Positions 1-7,713 of a DNA stretch of 64,000 nt are shown piece after piece. Below the pieces are notes generated by a model, which was not told where the DNA came from, did no database searches, and saw nothing but the letters and a program-made list of their open reading frames with translations. The stretch comes from Nocardia brasiliensis IFM 10847. Lineage in GTDB: Bacteria; Actinomycetota; Actinomycetes; Mycobacteriales; Mycobacteriaceae. The stretch is taken from positions 44,207 to 108,206 of the forward strand of contig NZ_BAUA01000150.1 of NCBI RefSeq assembly GCF_000710915.1, read 5' to 3'. The position numbers and the translations under genes are program-made. The stretch's first letter is position 1. Every line of letters begins with the position of its first letter.

Positions 1-84
1 ATCTGCGCGGGTGCGGAGCGGGAAGATCCGAACTATGACGCACGCATCACCATCGGTCTGCTGCTCGACGGATGTAGGCGTTGA
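1..84 (+). CDS. C-terminal end of a truncated gene (possibly TetR-like)
   Basis: The first frame is open from base 1 to a TGA at 82-84 and encodes 27 residues ending ITIGLLLDGCRR. The pattern of charged residues followed by GLLLDG resembles the last helix of many TetR/AcrR regulators, but the piece is too short to assign. It would run toward and converge with the next gene. The start lies outside the window. Coding status is inferred only from the open frame at the window edge. Confidence 0.35.
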   Translation: MCAGAEREDPNYDARITIGLLLDGCRR

Positions 85-108
85 AAACCGTCGATGGGCG
101 CGTGGCGA

Positions 109-606
109 TCAGGCGGATTCGTCCAGCAGGTGGGCGTGCCAGACCGCCGCGGCCTGTTGATGGGAATCGACGCCCGCGTAGAACGAGTCCGCCAGCTCGC
201 TGTAGTCGGGATCGGTAAATCCTTGGGTGTCAATGAATTTCGGTCGGTACACGGCGAACTTGCCGTTGGGTGACTGTGGCCGGTACGGCACAGCCATGCG
301 CATGGATCGTGGTCGCGGCGTGTACTCGACGGCATCGATGATCAGGGCGTCGGTGCGTCCGCGCGGCAGGTGCAGGAACGCGTCGACGATCAACACTGCG
401 CGCACCCAGTTCGGCCGCCCGGTCTGTAATCGCTCGGCGCCGATGTGGGCTGCCTCGGCAGCGTCGTCGGAGTGCAGACGCTCCAAGCCTTCTGTTCCGT
501 CGGTAGCCGCGTAACCGAGCAGCGGAGTGAGCATATCGCCGTCGGAAACACTCCAGATACCGTGCGCCGCATAGAAACCGGCACTCTTGGCAATCGCGTA
601 CACCAT
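109..606 (-). CDS. hypothetical protein
   Basis: A 165-residue soluble protein with no signal peptide or membrane segment. The ATG at 606 (protein starts MVYAIAKSAGF) is chosen. An upstream in-frame TTG at 669 would add 21 residues but lacks a clear ribosome-binding site. The middle part reads as a mixed alpha/beta fold with hydrophobic strands (VRAVLIVDAFLHL, DALIIDAVEY). I recognise no family motif. The gene stands alone, reading away from a 690-bp gene-poor stretch, with a 9-bp inverted repeat just upstream. Confidence 0.6.
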   Translation of the reverse strand: MVYAIAKSAGFYAAHGIWSVSDGDMLTPLLGYAATDGTEGLERLHSDDAAEAAHIGAERLQTGRPNWVRAVLIVDAFLHLPRGRTDALIIDAVEYTPRPRSMRMAVPYRPQSPNGKFAVYRPKFIDTQGFTDPDYSELADSFYAGVDSHQQAAAVWHAHLLDESA

Positions 607-659
607 TGGCAGACAATATCCGTAACTACGCCGACCGGAGTGCGAAACGGCCACGCTCT

Positions 660-697
660 CGTGTCTCAATCTCTACGCGCTCGGAGTCTGAGACACG
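660..697. promoter_or_regulatory. inverted repeat upstream of a hypothetical gene
   Basis: CGTGTCTCA (660-668) and TGAGACACG (689-697) are perfect 9-bp complements separated by 20 nt. The centre-to-centre spacing is about 29 nt. They lie 54-91 bp upstream of the chosen start of the reverse-strand gene at 606, a usual place for an operator. No regulator is encoded next to it apart from the possible TetR tail at the window edge. Confidence 0.35.
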
Positions 698-1344
698 CTG
701 CGCCACAAGACATCCGATGTCTCTCGATGCTTGACATGTGCGGCAATGAATCCCCGCTGCTGACCAGGCATGTCGACATTACCGATGCATTATCGGTCGG
801 GTGAATAACCGGCGCTACAACTTTCGACTACTTGACACGGAAAACGTTGGCGGAGGCCGTATAGCGGCTTCATGGCGCCGGCTACTCGGGCGATGCCGCC
901 ACCTCTACCCGGCGATCGCGCGACCAGGTGGCGCGGGTGTGCGAGGAGGAAAGCTCGGGCATACGCGGGCCGGTCCAGGCGGGGCCGGTCCGGGGCTCCG
1001 AGGGGCCGTGGTCTCGGCGCTGTCCATTCCGGTCGATGGCTGCTGATCCGAAGATTCGTCGCATGGTTGGTCGCGTCGCGTGGTTGCTCGATCCGGCTGC
1101 CGCGCGGCGGGTGGCGGTCGGGGTCGGGGCCGGAATGAGACCGGGGAGCTGCCTTCTTTCCGGTGGTTCGGGTCACACCCTTTCTGGGGACAGGTCGAAA
1201 CTGGCTGTTCGGAGGGGGTGTGGAGATGTGATGGAGACGTTCGGGCCAGGGACGGGCCCCGGGGTGGGTGGTGAATCGTTACGGTGGATGTGGTGCCCGG
1301 CCGACTGTTGGACGAGCGGCGGGGGCTGGGAAACCTAGCCCTGC
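698..1344. other. intergenic region, no convincing gene
   Basis: About 650 bp precede the argC control region. Open frames exist on both strands but are GC-driven, proline/arginine-rich, mutually overlapping and lack ribosome-binding sites. The only structure seen is a degenerate copy of a palindromic repeat at 857-917, listed separately. In mycobacteria the pheST genes precede argC; they are not here. Confidence 0.5.
857..917. repeat. degenerate copy of 61-nt palindromic element (copy C)
   Basis: The right arm (897-917) matches the right arm of the copy at 41617-41637 at 17 of 21 positions and ends in GATC. The 19-nt loop (878-896) has the same length as in the other two copies and keeps CTCG and CGATGC at the same offsets. 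The left arm (857-877) has decayed except for its last bases TGGCG, so it no longer forms a full palindrome. See the copies at 39045-39105 and 41577-41637. Confidence 0.5.
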
Positions 1345-1378
1345 CTATGAATGAGCTTGCATGGTCGTGCATAATCAT
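1345..1378 (+). promoter_or_regulatory. tandem ARG box / promoter of argC
   Basis: The 34 bases match the segment upstream of argG (7581-7614) at 29 positions. Both contain TTGCAT..TCGTGCATAATC, resembling the actinobacterial ArgR operator (TTGCAT-N-ATGCA type), preceded by a second half-site ATGNATG. CATAAT at 1370-1375 could be the -10 hexamer. The argC ATG begins at 1382, about where transcription would start, so argC may be leaderless. ArgR is encoded at the end of the same operon and is the expected repressor. Confidence 0.75.
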
Positions 1379-1381
1379 CAC

Positions 1382-2455
1382 ATGGTTGATTCGGTGCACG
1401 CGCCGGCGTCGACCGCGCCCGCGCTGCGGGTGGCGGTGGCCGGGGCGAGTGGATACGCGGGTGGCGAAGTACTACGCCTGTTGCTGGGGCACCCGGCATA
1501 CCGCGACGGGCGCCTGGAGATCGGCGCGCTGACGGCGGGGGCCAATGCCGGGACGGCGCTGGGGGAGTTGCAGCCACATCTGCTGCCGCTGGCGGATCGG
1601 GTGCTCGGTCCGACGAGTGTCGACGAACTGGCCGGCCACGACATCGTGTTCCTCGGCCTGCCGCACGGTCAGTCCGCGGCGATCGCGGCCCAACTGCCCG
1701 ACTCGACCGTGATCATCGACTGCGGCGCCGACTTCCGTTTGACGGACGCGCAGGCGTGGGAGAAGTACTACGGCAGCGCGCACGCGGGCAGCTGGCCCTA
1801 CGGCCTGCCCGAGCTGCCCGGCGGCCGGGAGCGGCTGCGCGGCGCGCGCCGGATCGCGGTGCCGGGCTGCTACCCGACCGTGGCCAGCCTCGCGCTGGCG
1901 CCCGCGGTCGCGGCGGGCATCGTCGCGCCGCAGGTGAATATCGTTGCGGTGAGCGGAACTTCGGGTGCGGGCCGCAAACTCGATGTGGGCCTGCTCGGCT
2001 CCGAGGTGATGGGATCGGCGCGCGCCTACGGCATCGCCGGGGCGCACCGGCACACACCGGAGATCGCGCAGAACCTGAAGGCGGCGGGCGGTACCGATAT
2101 CGCGGTGTCGTTCACCCCGGTACTCGCGCCGATGCCGCGCGGCATCCTCGCGACCTGCACCGCGCCGACCACGGTGGACGTCGTGCAGGCGCGCGCCGTC
2201 TATGAAAAGGCTTACGCCGACGAACCTTTCGTCCATCTGCTGCCCGAAGGCGTACTGCCGCAGACCGGTGCGGTGCTGGGCGCGAACGCCGTCACCCTGC
2301 AGGTGGCGGTGGACACCGACGCGGGCCTGCTCGTGGTGATCGGTGCGATCGACAATTTGACCAAGGGCACCGCGGGCGCCGCGGTGCAATCCATGAATCT
2401 GGCCGTCGGATTCGACGAGACCGCAGGACTTCCCACCGTAGGAGTGGCACCGTGA
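1382..2455 (+). CDS. argC: N-acetyl-gamma-glutamyl-phosphate reductase
   Basis: Third step of arginine biosynthesis: NADPH-dependent reduction of N-acetylglutamyl phosphate to the semialdehyde, in the cytoplasm. The protein is 357 residues with the N-terminal dinucleotide-binding motif VAVAGASGYAGGE and the catalytic-cysteine signature AVPGCYPT. It follows mycobacterial ArgC closely through SGTSGAGR, GAHRHTPEI and IDNLTKGTAGAA. The ATG at 1382 was preferred to an earlier in-frame ATG at 1361, because 1361 lies inside the ARG box. The putative -10 ends only 6 nt before 1382. First gene of argCJBDFR; its stop overlaps the argJ start (GTGA). Confidence 0.96.
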   Translation: MVDSVHAPASTAPALRVAVAGASGYAGGEVLRLLLGHPAYRDGRLEIGALTAGANAGTALGELQPHLLPLADRVLGPTSVDELAGHDIVFLGLPHGQSAAIAAQLPDSTVIIDCGADFRLTDAQAWEKYYGSAHAGSWPYGLPELPGGRERLRGARRIAVPGCYPTVASLALAPAVAAGIVAPQVNIVAVSGTSGAGRKLDVGLLGSEVMGSARAYGIAGAHRHTPEIAQNLKAAGGTDIAVSFTPVLAPMPRGILATCTAPTTVDVVQARAVYEKAYADEPFVHLLPEGVLPQTGAVLGANAVTLQVAVDTDAGLLVVIGAIDNLTKGTAGAAVQSMNLAVGFDETAGLPTVGVAP

Positions 2456-3678
2456 CGACATTCGCCGCAGCATCGAACGCGAACGGCAGACTGGTACGCA
2501 ACCAGGGTGTGACCGGACCGCTCGGCTTCCGCGCGGCCGGTATCGCGGCGGGCATCAAGGCGAGCGGAAAGCCGGACCTGGCCCTGGTTTTCAACGAGGG
2601 GCCCGAGTACGCGGCCGCGGGCGTGTTCACCAGCAACAAGATCAAGGCAGCGCCGGTGCTGTGGTCACAGCAGGTGCTCACCGGTAAGCGGCTGCGCGCG
2701 GTGATCCTGAATTCCGGCGGCGCGAACGCGTGCACCGGGCCGGGCGGCTTTCAGGACACACATAAGACCGCCGAGGAACTCGCTGCGGCCCTGAGCAATT
2801 GGGGCACGGAAACCGGCGCGGGGGAGATCGCGGTCTGCTCGACCGGGCTGATCGGCGACCGGCTGCCGATGGACAAGGTGATTCCCGCGATCACCGAGAT
2901 CGTGCACGAGATGGGCGGCGGCCTGTCCGGCGGTCTGGATGCGGCACACGCCATCATGACCACCGACACCGTGCCCAAGGAAGCGGCCTTCCATCACCGT
3001 GACAAGTGGAACGTGGGCGGGATGGCCAAGGGCGCGGGCATGCTGGCACCCTCGCTGGCGACCATGCTCGTGGTGCTCACCACCGACGCCGCCGTCAGCG
3101 CCGACCAGTTGGATCAGGCGCTGCGCAACGCGACCGCGCGCACCTTCGACCGGCTCGACGTGGACGGCTCCTGCTCCACCAACGACACGGTGCTGCTGCT
3201 CGCCAACGGCGCGAGCGAGGTCACCCCGAGCCAGGCCGATCTGGACGCCGCCGTCCTCGCGGTGTGCGACGACCTGGCGGCGCAACTGATGGCCGACGCC
3301 GAGGGCGTCACCAAGCGGGTGCTGGTGACGGTGGCGGGCGCGGTGAGCGAGGACGAGGCGGTCGCCGCGGCTCGCACGGTCGCCCGTGACAGCCTGGTGA
3401 AGACCGCGCTGTTCGGTTCGGATCCGAACTGGGGCCGGGTGCTCGCCGCGGTCGGCATGGCGCCGGTCACCCTCGATCCGAACCGGATCTCGGTGTCGTT
3501 CAACGGAAATCCGGTGTGCGTCGACGGTGCCGGCGCGCCCGGCGCCCGCGACGTCGACCTGTCCGGAATGGACATCGAGGTGCGCATCGAGCTGAATGTC
3601 GGTGACGCACAGGCGACTATCCGCACCACCGACCTCTCGCACGGTTACGTCGAAGAGAATTCGGCCTACAGCTCATGA
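2452..3678 (+). CDS. argJ: bifunctional ornithine acetyltransferase / N-acetylglutamate synthase
   Basis: Transfers acetyl groups from N-acetylornithine to glutamate, recycling the acetyl group, and in bifunctional forms also makes N-acetylglutamate from acetyl-CoA. The length is 408 residues. The self-cleavage site is visible in LATMLV, which makes Thr204 the N-terminal nucleophile of the beta chain. The GTG start overlaps the argC stop by 4 bp and is preceded by GTAGGAG. The presence of argJ means the cyclic acetyl pathway is used; no argE is needed or present here. Confidence 0.95.
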   Translation: MTTFAAASNANGRLVRNQGVTGPLGFRAAGIAAGIKASGKPDLALVFNEGPEYAAAGVFTSNKIKAAPVLWSQQVLTGKRLRAVILNSGGANACTGPGGFQDTHKTAEELAAALSNWGTETGAGEIAVCSTGLIGDRLPMDKVIPAITEIVHEMGGGLSGGLDAAHAIMTTDTVPKEAAFHHRDKWNVGGMAKGAGMLAPSLATMLVVLTTDAAVSADQLDQALRNATARTFDRLDVDGSCSTNDTVLLLANGASEVTPSQADLDAAVLAVCDDLAAQLMADAEGVTKRVLVTVAGAVSEDEAVAAARTVARDSLVKTALFGSDPNWGRVLAAVGMAPVTLDPNRISVSFNGNPVCVDGAGAPGARDVDLSGMDIEVRIELNVGDAQATIRTTDLSHGYVEENSAYSS

Positions 3679-4601
3679 CCGGCCAACTGCACCACGAGCT
3701 TTCGGCGCTGGACAAGGCGCACGTGCTGGCCGACGCGCTGCCCTGGTTGCAGAAGTTCCGCGACAAGATCGTGGTGGTGAAGTTCGGCGGCAACGCCATG
3801 GTCGACGCCGAACTCGAGCGGGCCTTCGCCGCGGACATGGCCTTCCTGCGTACCGTCGGCGTGCATCCGGTGGTGGTGCACGGCGGCGGGCCGCAGATCA
3901 GCGCGATGCTGAAAAGGCTGGGCCTGCAAGGCGAGTTCCGCGGCGGCTTCCGGGTGACCACGCCCGAGGTGATGGATGTCGTGCGCATGGTGCTGTTCGG
4001 GCAGGTCGGTCGCGAGCTGGTCGGGTTGATCAACGCGCACGGTCCGTACGCGGTCGGTATCTCGGGGGAGGACGCGGGCCTGTTCACCGCGACCCGCCGC
4101 ACCGTCGACGTCGAGGGCGTGCCGACCGATATCGGTCTGGTCGGCGACGTCAGCGAGGTGAATCCGGCAGCGGTGCTCGATCTGATCGACGCGGGCCGCA
4201 TCCCGGTGGTCTCCACCATCGCGCCGGATGCCGACGGCGTGGTGCACAACATCAATGCCGACACCGCCGCGGCCGCGCTCGCCGAGGGCATCGGCGCGGA
4301 GAAGCTCGTGGTGCTGACCGATGTCGAGGGTCTGTACACCGAGTGGCCGGACCGCTCGTCGCTGATCACCCGGATCGACACCGCGGCCCTGGCCGAGTTG
4401 CTGCCCCGCCTCGACGCGGGCATGGTGCCGAAGATGGAAGCCTGCCTGCGCGCCGTGCACGGCGGCGTGCCGACCGCCCATGTCATCGACGGCCGCGTCC
4501 CGCACTCCGTGCTGCTGGAACTGTTCACCGGAGAAGGAATCGGAACGATGGTGACGCCCGCCCCGGCCGGGGCCGGCTCGCCGGACGGAACGAAACAATG
4601 A
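3675..4601 (+). CDS. argB: acetylglutamate kinase
   Basis: Phosphorylates N-acetylglutamate, the second step and usual arginine-feedback point of the pathway. The 308-residue protein belongs to the amino-acid kinase family: VVVKFGGNAM near the N-terminus is the phosphate-binding region, VVVHGGGPQI binds substrate, and DVEGLYTEWPD lies in the nucleotide domain. An N-terminal helix of about 25 residues precedes the kinase core, as in arginine-sensitive hexameric enzymes. It starts inside argJ (ATGA overlap) and ends inside argD. Confidence 0.95.
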   Translation: MTGQLHHELSALDKAHVLADALPWLQKFRDKIVVVKFGGNAMVDAELERAFAADMAFLRTVGVHPVVVHGGGPQISAMLKRLGLQGEFRGGFRVTTPEVMDVVRMVLFGQVGRELVGLINAHGPYAVGISGEDAGLFTATRRTVDVEGVPTDIGLVGDVSEVNPAAVLDLIDAGRIPVVSTIAPDADGVVHNINADTAAAALAEGIGAEKLVVLTDVEGLYTEWPDRSSLITRIDTAALAELLPRLDAGMVPKMEACLRAVHGGVPTAHVIDGRVPHSVLLELFTGEGIGTMVTPAPAGAGSPDGTKQ

Positions 4602-5821
4602 GCAAAGACCAGGAATTCCAACAGCGGTGGTCCGCCGCGATGATGAACAACTACGGCACCCCGAAGCTCACGCTGGTGCGTGGCGCGGGTGCGGTGGTCT
4701 ACGACGCGGACGGCAACCGCTATGTCGATTTCCTCGGCGGCATCGCGGTCAACAGTCTCGGCCACGCCCACCCGGCGATCCTCGCCGCGGTCACCCAGCA
4801 ACTGGGCACGCTCGGTCATGTCTCGAATATCTATGCGAACGAGCCGGTCATCGAATTGGCGGAGCGGTTGCTCGCGCATTTCGGCGATGGCTCCAACGAC
4901 GCCGGGCACTCCGGCCGGGCGTTCTTCTGCAACTCCGGGACCGAGGCGAACGAGGCGGCATTCAAGATCGCACGGTTGACCGGCCGGTCCAAGATCGTCG
5001 CCTGCGAGGAGGCGTTCCACGGCCGCACCATGGGCGCGCTCGCGCTCACCGGGCAGGCGGCCAAGCGCACGCCGTTCGAGCCGATGCCCGCGGGCGTGGT
5101 GCACGTGCCCTACGGTGATGCCGCCGCGCTCGAGGCCGCGGTCGATGCCGACACCGCCGCGGTGTTCCTGGAACCGATGATGGGCGAGAGCGGTGTGGTG
5201 GTTCCGCCGTTCGACTACCTGGCCAAGGCCAGAGAGATCACGGCGCGCAACGGCGCGCTGCTCATCCTCGACGAAGTGCAGACCGGCATCGGCCGAACCG
5301 GAAAGTTCTACGCGCACCAGGCCGTCGGCATCGTGCCCGACGTGATCACGCTGGCGAAGGGCCTCGGCGGCGGACTGCCGATCGGCGCGGTGCTGGCCAC
5401 CGGGCGGGCGGCCGAGCTGCTCACCCCGGGCTTGCACGGCACCACCTTCGGCGGCAACCCGGTGTGCGCGGCGGCCGCGCTCGCGGTGCTGCGCACCATC
5501 GACGAGGAGGGACTGCTCGCGCACGTCGAGTCGGTCGGCAAGCGGCTCAGCGACGGCATCGAACTGCTGGAGCATCCGCTGATCGATCAGGTGCGCGGTG
5601 CGGGACTGCTGCTCGGCATCGTGCTGACCGACGCGATCTCGGCGCAGGTCGAGGCGCGGGCGCGGGCGGCGGGCTATCTGGTGAACCCGGCCAAGCCCGA
5701 CGTCATCCGGCTCGCACCGCCGCTGATCCTGACCGAAACCCAAGCCGACAACTTCGTCGCCGATCTGCCCGGGATCCTCGACGCCGCCACCAAAGACGCA
5801 AAGGAGGCTGCGGCGCAATGA
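4598..5821 (+). CDS. argD: acetylornithine aminotransferase
   Basis: PLP-dependent class III aminotransferase converting N-acetylglutamate semialdehyde and glutamate to N-acetylornithine; the family often also serves the lysine pathway. The 407-residue protein has FFCNSGTEANEAA (phosphate-binding loop), LILDEVQTGIGRTG (cofactor aspartate) and LAKGLGGGLP with Lys254 as the Schiff-base lysine. The frame is open far upstream through argB, but the ATG at 4598 overlapping the argB stop is the natural start. Its stop overlaps argF, with AAGGAGG upstream of that junction. Confidence 0.95.
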   Translation: MSKDQEFQQRWSAAMMNNYGTPKLTLVRGAGAVVYDADGNRYVDFLGGIAVNSLGHAHPAILAAVTQQLGTLGHVSNIYANEPVIELAERLLAHFGDGSNDAGHSGRAFFCNSGTEANEAAFKIARLTGRSKIVACEEAFHGRTMGALALTGQAAKRTPFEPMPAGVVHVPYGDAAALEAAVDADTAAVFLEPMMGESGVVVPPFDYLAKAREITARNGALLILDEVQTGIGRTGKFYAHQAVGIVPDVITLAKGLGGGLPIGAVLATGRAAELLTPGLHGTTFGGNPVCAAAALAVLRTIDEEGLLAHVESVGKRLSDGIELLEHPLIDQVRGAGLLLGIVLTDAISAQVEARARAAGYLVNPAKPDVIRLAPPLILTETQADNFVADLPGILDAATKDAKEAAAQ

Positions 5822-6786
5822 CTTCCACAGCTGCGGGGACCTCGGCCCCGATCCGGCACTTCCTCCGCGACGACGACGTGAGCCCGGCCGAGCAGGCCGA
5901 AATCCTCGCCCTCGCCGCCGAACTCAAGCACGCGCCGTTCTCGCAGCGCCCGCTGGAGGGGCCGCGTGGGGTCGGGGTGATCTTCGAGAAGAACTCCACC
6001 CGCACCCGGTTCTCGTTCGAGGTGGGCATCGCTCAACTCGGCGGGCACGCGGTGGTGGTGGACGGGCGCGATACCCAGCTCGGCCGTGAGGAGACGCTCG
6101 GCGACACCGGTCGCGTGCTGTCCCGTTATGTCGACGCGATCGTCTGGCGCACTTTCGAGCAGGTCCGGCTCGATGAAATGGCCGCGACCGCAACGGTTCC
6201 GGTGGTGAACGCGCTGTCCAACGAATTCCACCCGTGCCAGGTGCTCGCCGATCTGCAGACGCTGGTCGAGCGCAAGGGCACCCTGGTGGGCCGCAATCTG
6301 GCCTATTTCGGCGACGGCGCCAACAACATGGCGCACTCGCTGCTGCTCGGCGGTGTCACCGCCGGTTTGAACGTCACCATCGCGGCCCCCGCGGGATTCG
6401 AACCGCTGCCGTGGATCGTGGAGGCGGCGCGCAAGCGGGCCGCCGAGACGGGCGCCACCATCACGCTCACCGACGATCCGCAGGCGGCGGCCGACGGCGC
6501 GGACGCGCTGGTGACCGACGCCTGGACCTCGATGGGACAGGAGAACGACGGGCTCGATCGTGTCGGTCCGTTCCGGCCGTTCCAGGTGAACTCGGCCTTG
6601 CTCGGGCGCGCCGACGCCGATGCCGTGGTGCTGCACTGCCTGCCCGCGCATCGCGGCGAGGAGGTGACCGACGAGGTGCTCGACGGTCCGCACAGCGTGG
6701 TGTGGGACGAGGCCGAGAACCGGCTGCACGCGCAGAAGGCGCTGCTGGTCTGGTTGCTGGCCAAGCGAAGTGACGGTGTGGCGTGA
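5818..6786 (+). CDS. argF: ornithine carbamoyltransferase
   Basis: Joins carbamoyl phosphate and ornithine to form citrulline. The 322-residue protein has the carbamoyl-phosphate motif FEKNSTRTR, the HPCQ motif (EFHPCQVLAD) and the ornithine loop HCLPAHRGEEV, all as in anabolic transferases. ATG overlaps the argD stop by 4 bp and AAGGAGG lies about 10 nt upstream. The context, between argD and argR, supports the biosynthetic rather than the arginine-deiminase role. Confidence 0.95.
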   Translation: MTSTAAGTSAPIRHFLRDDDVSPAEQAEILALAAELKHAPFSQRPLEGPRGVGVIFEKNSTRTRFSFEVGIAQLGGHAVVVDGRDTQLGREETLGDTGRVLSRYVDAIVWRTFEQVRLDEMAATATVPVVNALSNEFHPCQVLADLQTLVERKGTLVGRNLAYFGDGANNMAHSLLLGGVTAGLNVTIAAPAGFEPLPWIVEAARKRAAETGATITLTDDPQAAADGADALVTDAWTSMGQENDGLDRVGPFRPFQVNSALLGRADADAVVLHCLPAHRGEEVTDEVLDGPHSVVWDEAENRLHAQKALLVWLLAKRSDGVA

Positions 6787-7271
6787 CCGGTCCGGAGATC
6801 GCGCGGACCCGCGCCGGGCGCCAGTCGCGCATCGTCGAGCTGCTGACCGCGCACGCGGTCCGCAGCCAGACCGAACTGGCGGCGCTGCTTTCCGCCGAGG
6901 GCATCGAGACCACTCAGGCCACGCTCTCGCGGGATCTGGACGAACTGGGCGCGGTCAAGCTGCGCGCGGCCGACGGCGGCGCGGGGGTCTACGTGGTGCC
7001 CGAGGACGGCAGTCCCATCCGCGGGGTCACCGGTGGCACCGATCGGCTGGCGAAGCTGCTCGGCGATCTACTGGTATCCACCGACCACAGCGGCAACATC
7101 GCGGTGCTGCGCACTCCGCCGGGCGCGGCGCACTACCTGGCCAGCGCGCTGGACCGGGCGGCCCTGCCCTACATCGTCGGCACCATCGCGGGTGACGACA
7201 CCATCGCCGTCATCGCCCGCGAACCGTTCACCGGCGCCGAACTGGCGGCGAAGATCGAGGAGATCGCCTGA
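6783..7271 (+). CDS. argR: arginine repressor
   Basis: Arginine-responsive DNA-binding regulator, hexameric in the family. The 162-residue protein has the N-terminal winged helix-turn-helix with the ATQATLSRDLDELG recognition region. A C-terminal oligomerisation and arginine-binding domain includes GTIAGDDTIAVIAR. The GTG start overlaps the argF stop (GTGA). Last gene of the operon, so repression at the argC ARG box would control its own synthesis. The second ARG box before argG puts the detached part of the pathway under the same control. Confidence 0.95.
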   Translation: MTGPEIARTRAGRQSRIVELLTAHAVRSQTELAALLSAEGIETTQATLSRDLDELGAVKLRAADGGAGVYVVPEDGSPIRGVTGGTDRLAKLLGDLLVSTDHSGNIAVLRTPPGAAHYLASALDRAALPYIVGTIAGDDTIAVIAREPFTGAELAAKIEEIA

Positions 7272-7277
7272 GCGGCG

Positions 7278-7442
7278 TCAGCTGAACGGGTACTGGCCAC
7301 CGCCGCCGCTGCGCGGGGTGCCGCCGTTGTCGGGGGTGGCCACGTTGATGATGTCCTGGATGAGGTCGACCACCGCGCGACCGACGTCGAGGACGCCGTT
7401 GCCGAGGGTGCTGAATTCTTGCCCGATGAGATGCAGCAGCAT
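7278..7442 (-). CDS. small hypothetical protein, 54 residues
   Basis: A reverse-strand ORF between argR and argG. The ATG at 7442 is preceded on its own strand by AGAAGGAAG at good spacing, which is why the longer upstream frame was trimmed. The product has a hydrophobic amphipathic half (MLLHLIGQEFSTLGNGVLDV, then a VVDLIQDIINVA segment). A glycine/proline-rich tail ends GGQYPFS. I recognise no family. It converges on argR with a 6-bp gap and reads away from the argG ARG box. It could be a real small protein or a translated leader. Confidence 0.5.
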   Translation of the reverse strand: MLLHLIGQEFSTLGNGVLDVGRAVVDLIQDIINVATPDNGGTPRSGGGGQYPFS

Positions 7443-7580
7443 GACGTTCTTCCTTCTGCCTGGCCGAACGTTTCCGCCCCCAAGGGTCGCACAGGACCGG
7501 GCTCGCGCGCGGGGATTCGCTTGATGGGCAGAGACTTTCGCCGCCTCGATGATGCGGTTCGGTAGCTGGGGCACCCCCGG

Positions 7581-7614
7581 TTATGCATGGGCTTGCATCA
7601 TCGTGCATAATCAT
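7581..7614 (+). promoter_or_regulatory. tandem ARG box / promoter of argG
   Basis: Same 34-nt arrangement as before argC, differing at five positions. The core TTGCATCATCGTGCATAATC spans 7593-7612 and a second half-site TTATGCATG lies at 7581-7589. CATAAT at 7606-7611 is a candidate -10, giving a start near 7618 and a leader of about 95 nt before argG. It is the predicted ArgR operator. Confidence 0.72.
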
Positions 7615-7713
7615 TTGTAGAACGTGCGGGCCCCGTGCTCCCGAGGCGAACACCGGGGCCGGCAGTCGCCCGCACTTCGCACACACGTACCGAAACCGAG
7701 GAGCACACAGACC

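Noticed and set aside
3596..5821. A 741-codon forward frame that would fuse an argB-overlapping segment to argD
   Set aside because: The first part is the out-of-frame shadow of argB (Arg/Ala/Gly-rich). Real argD starts at 4598 with an ATGA overlap.
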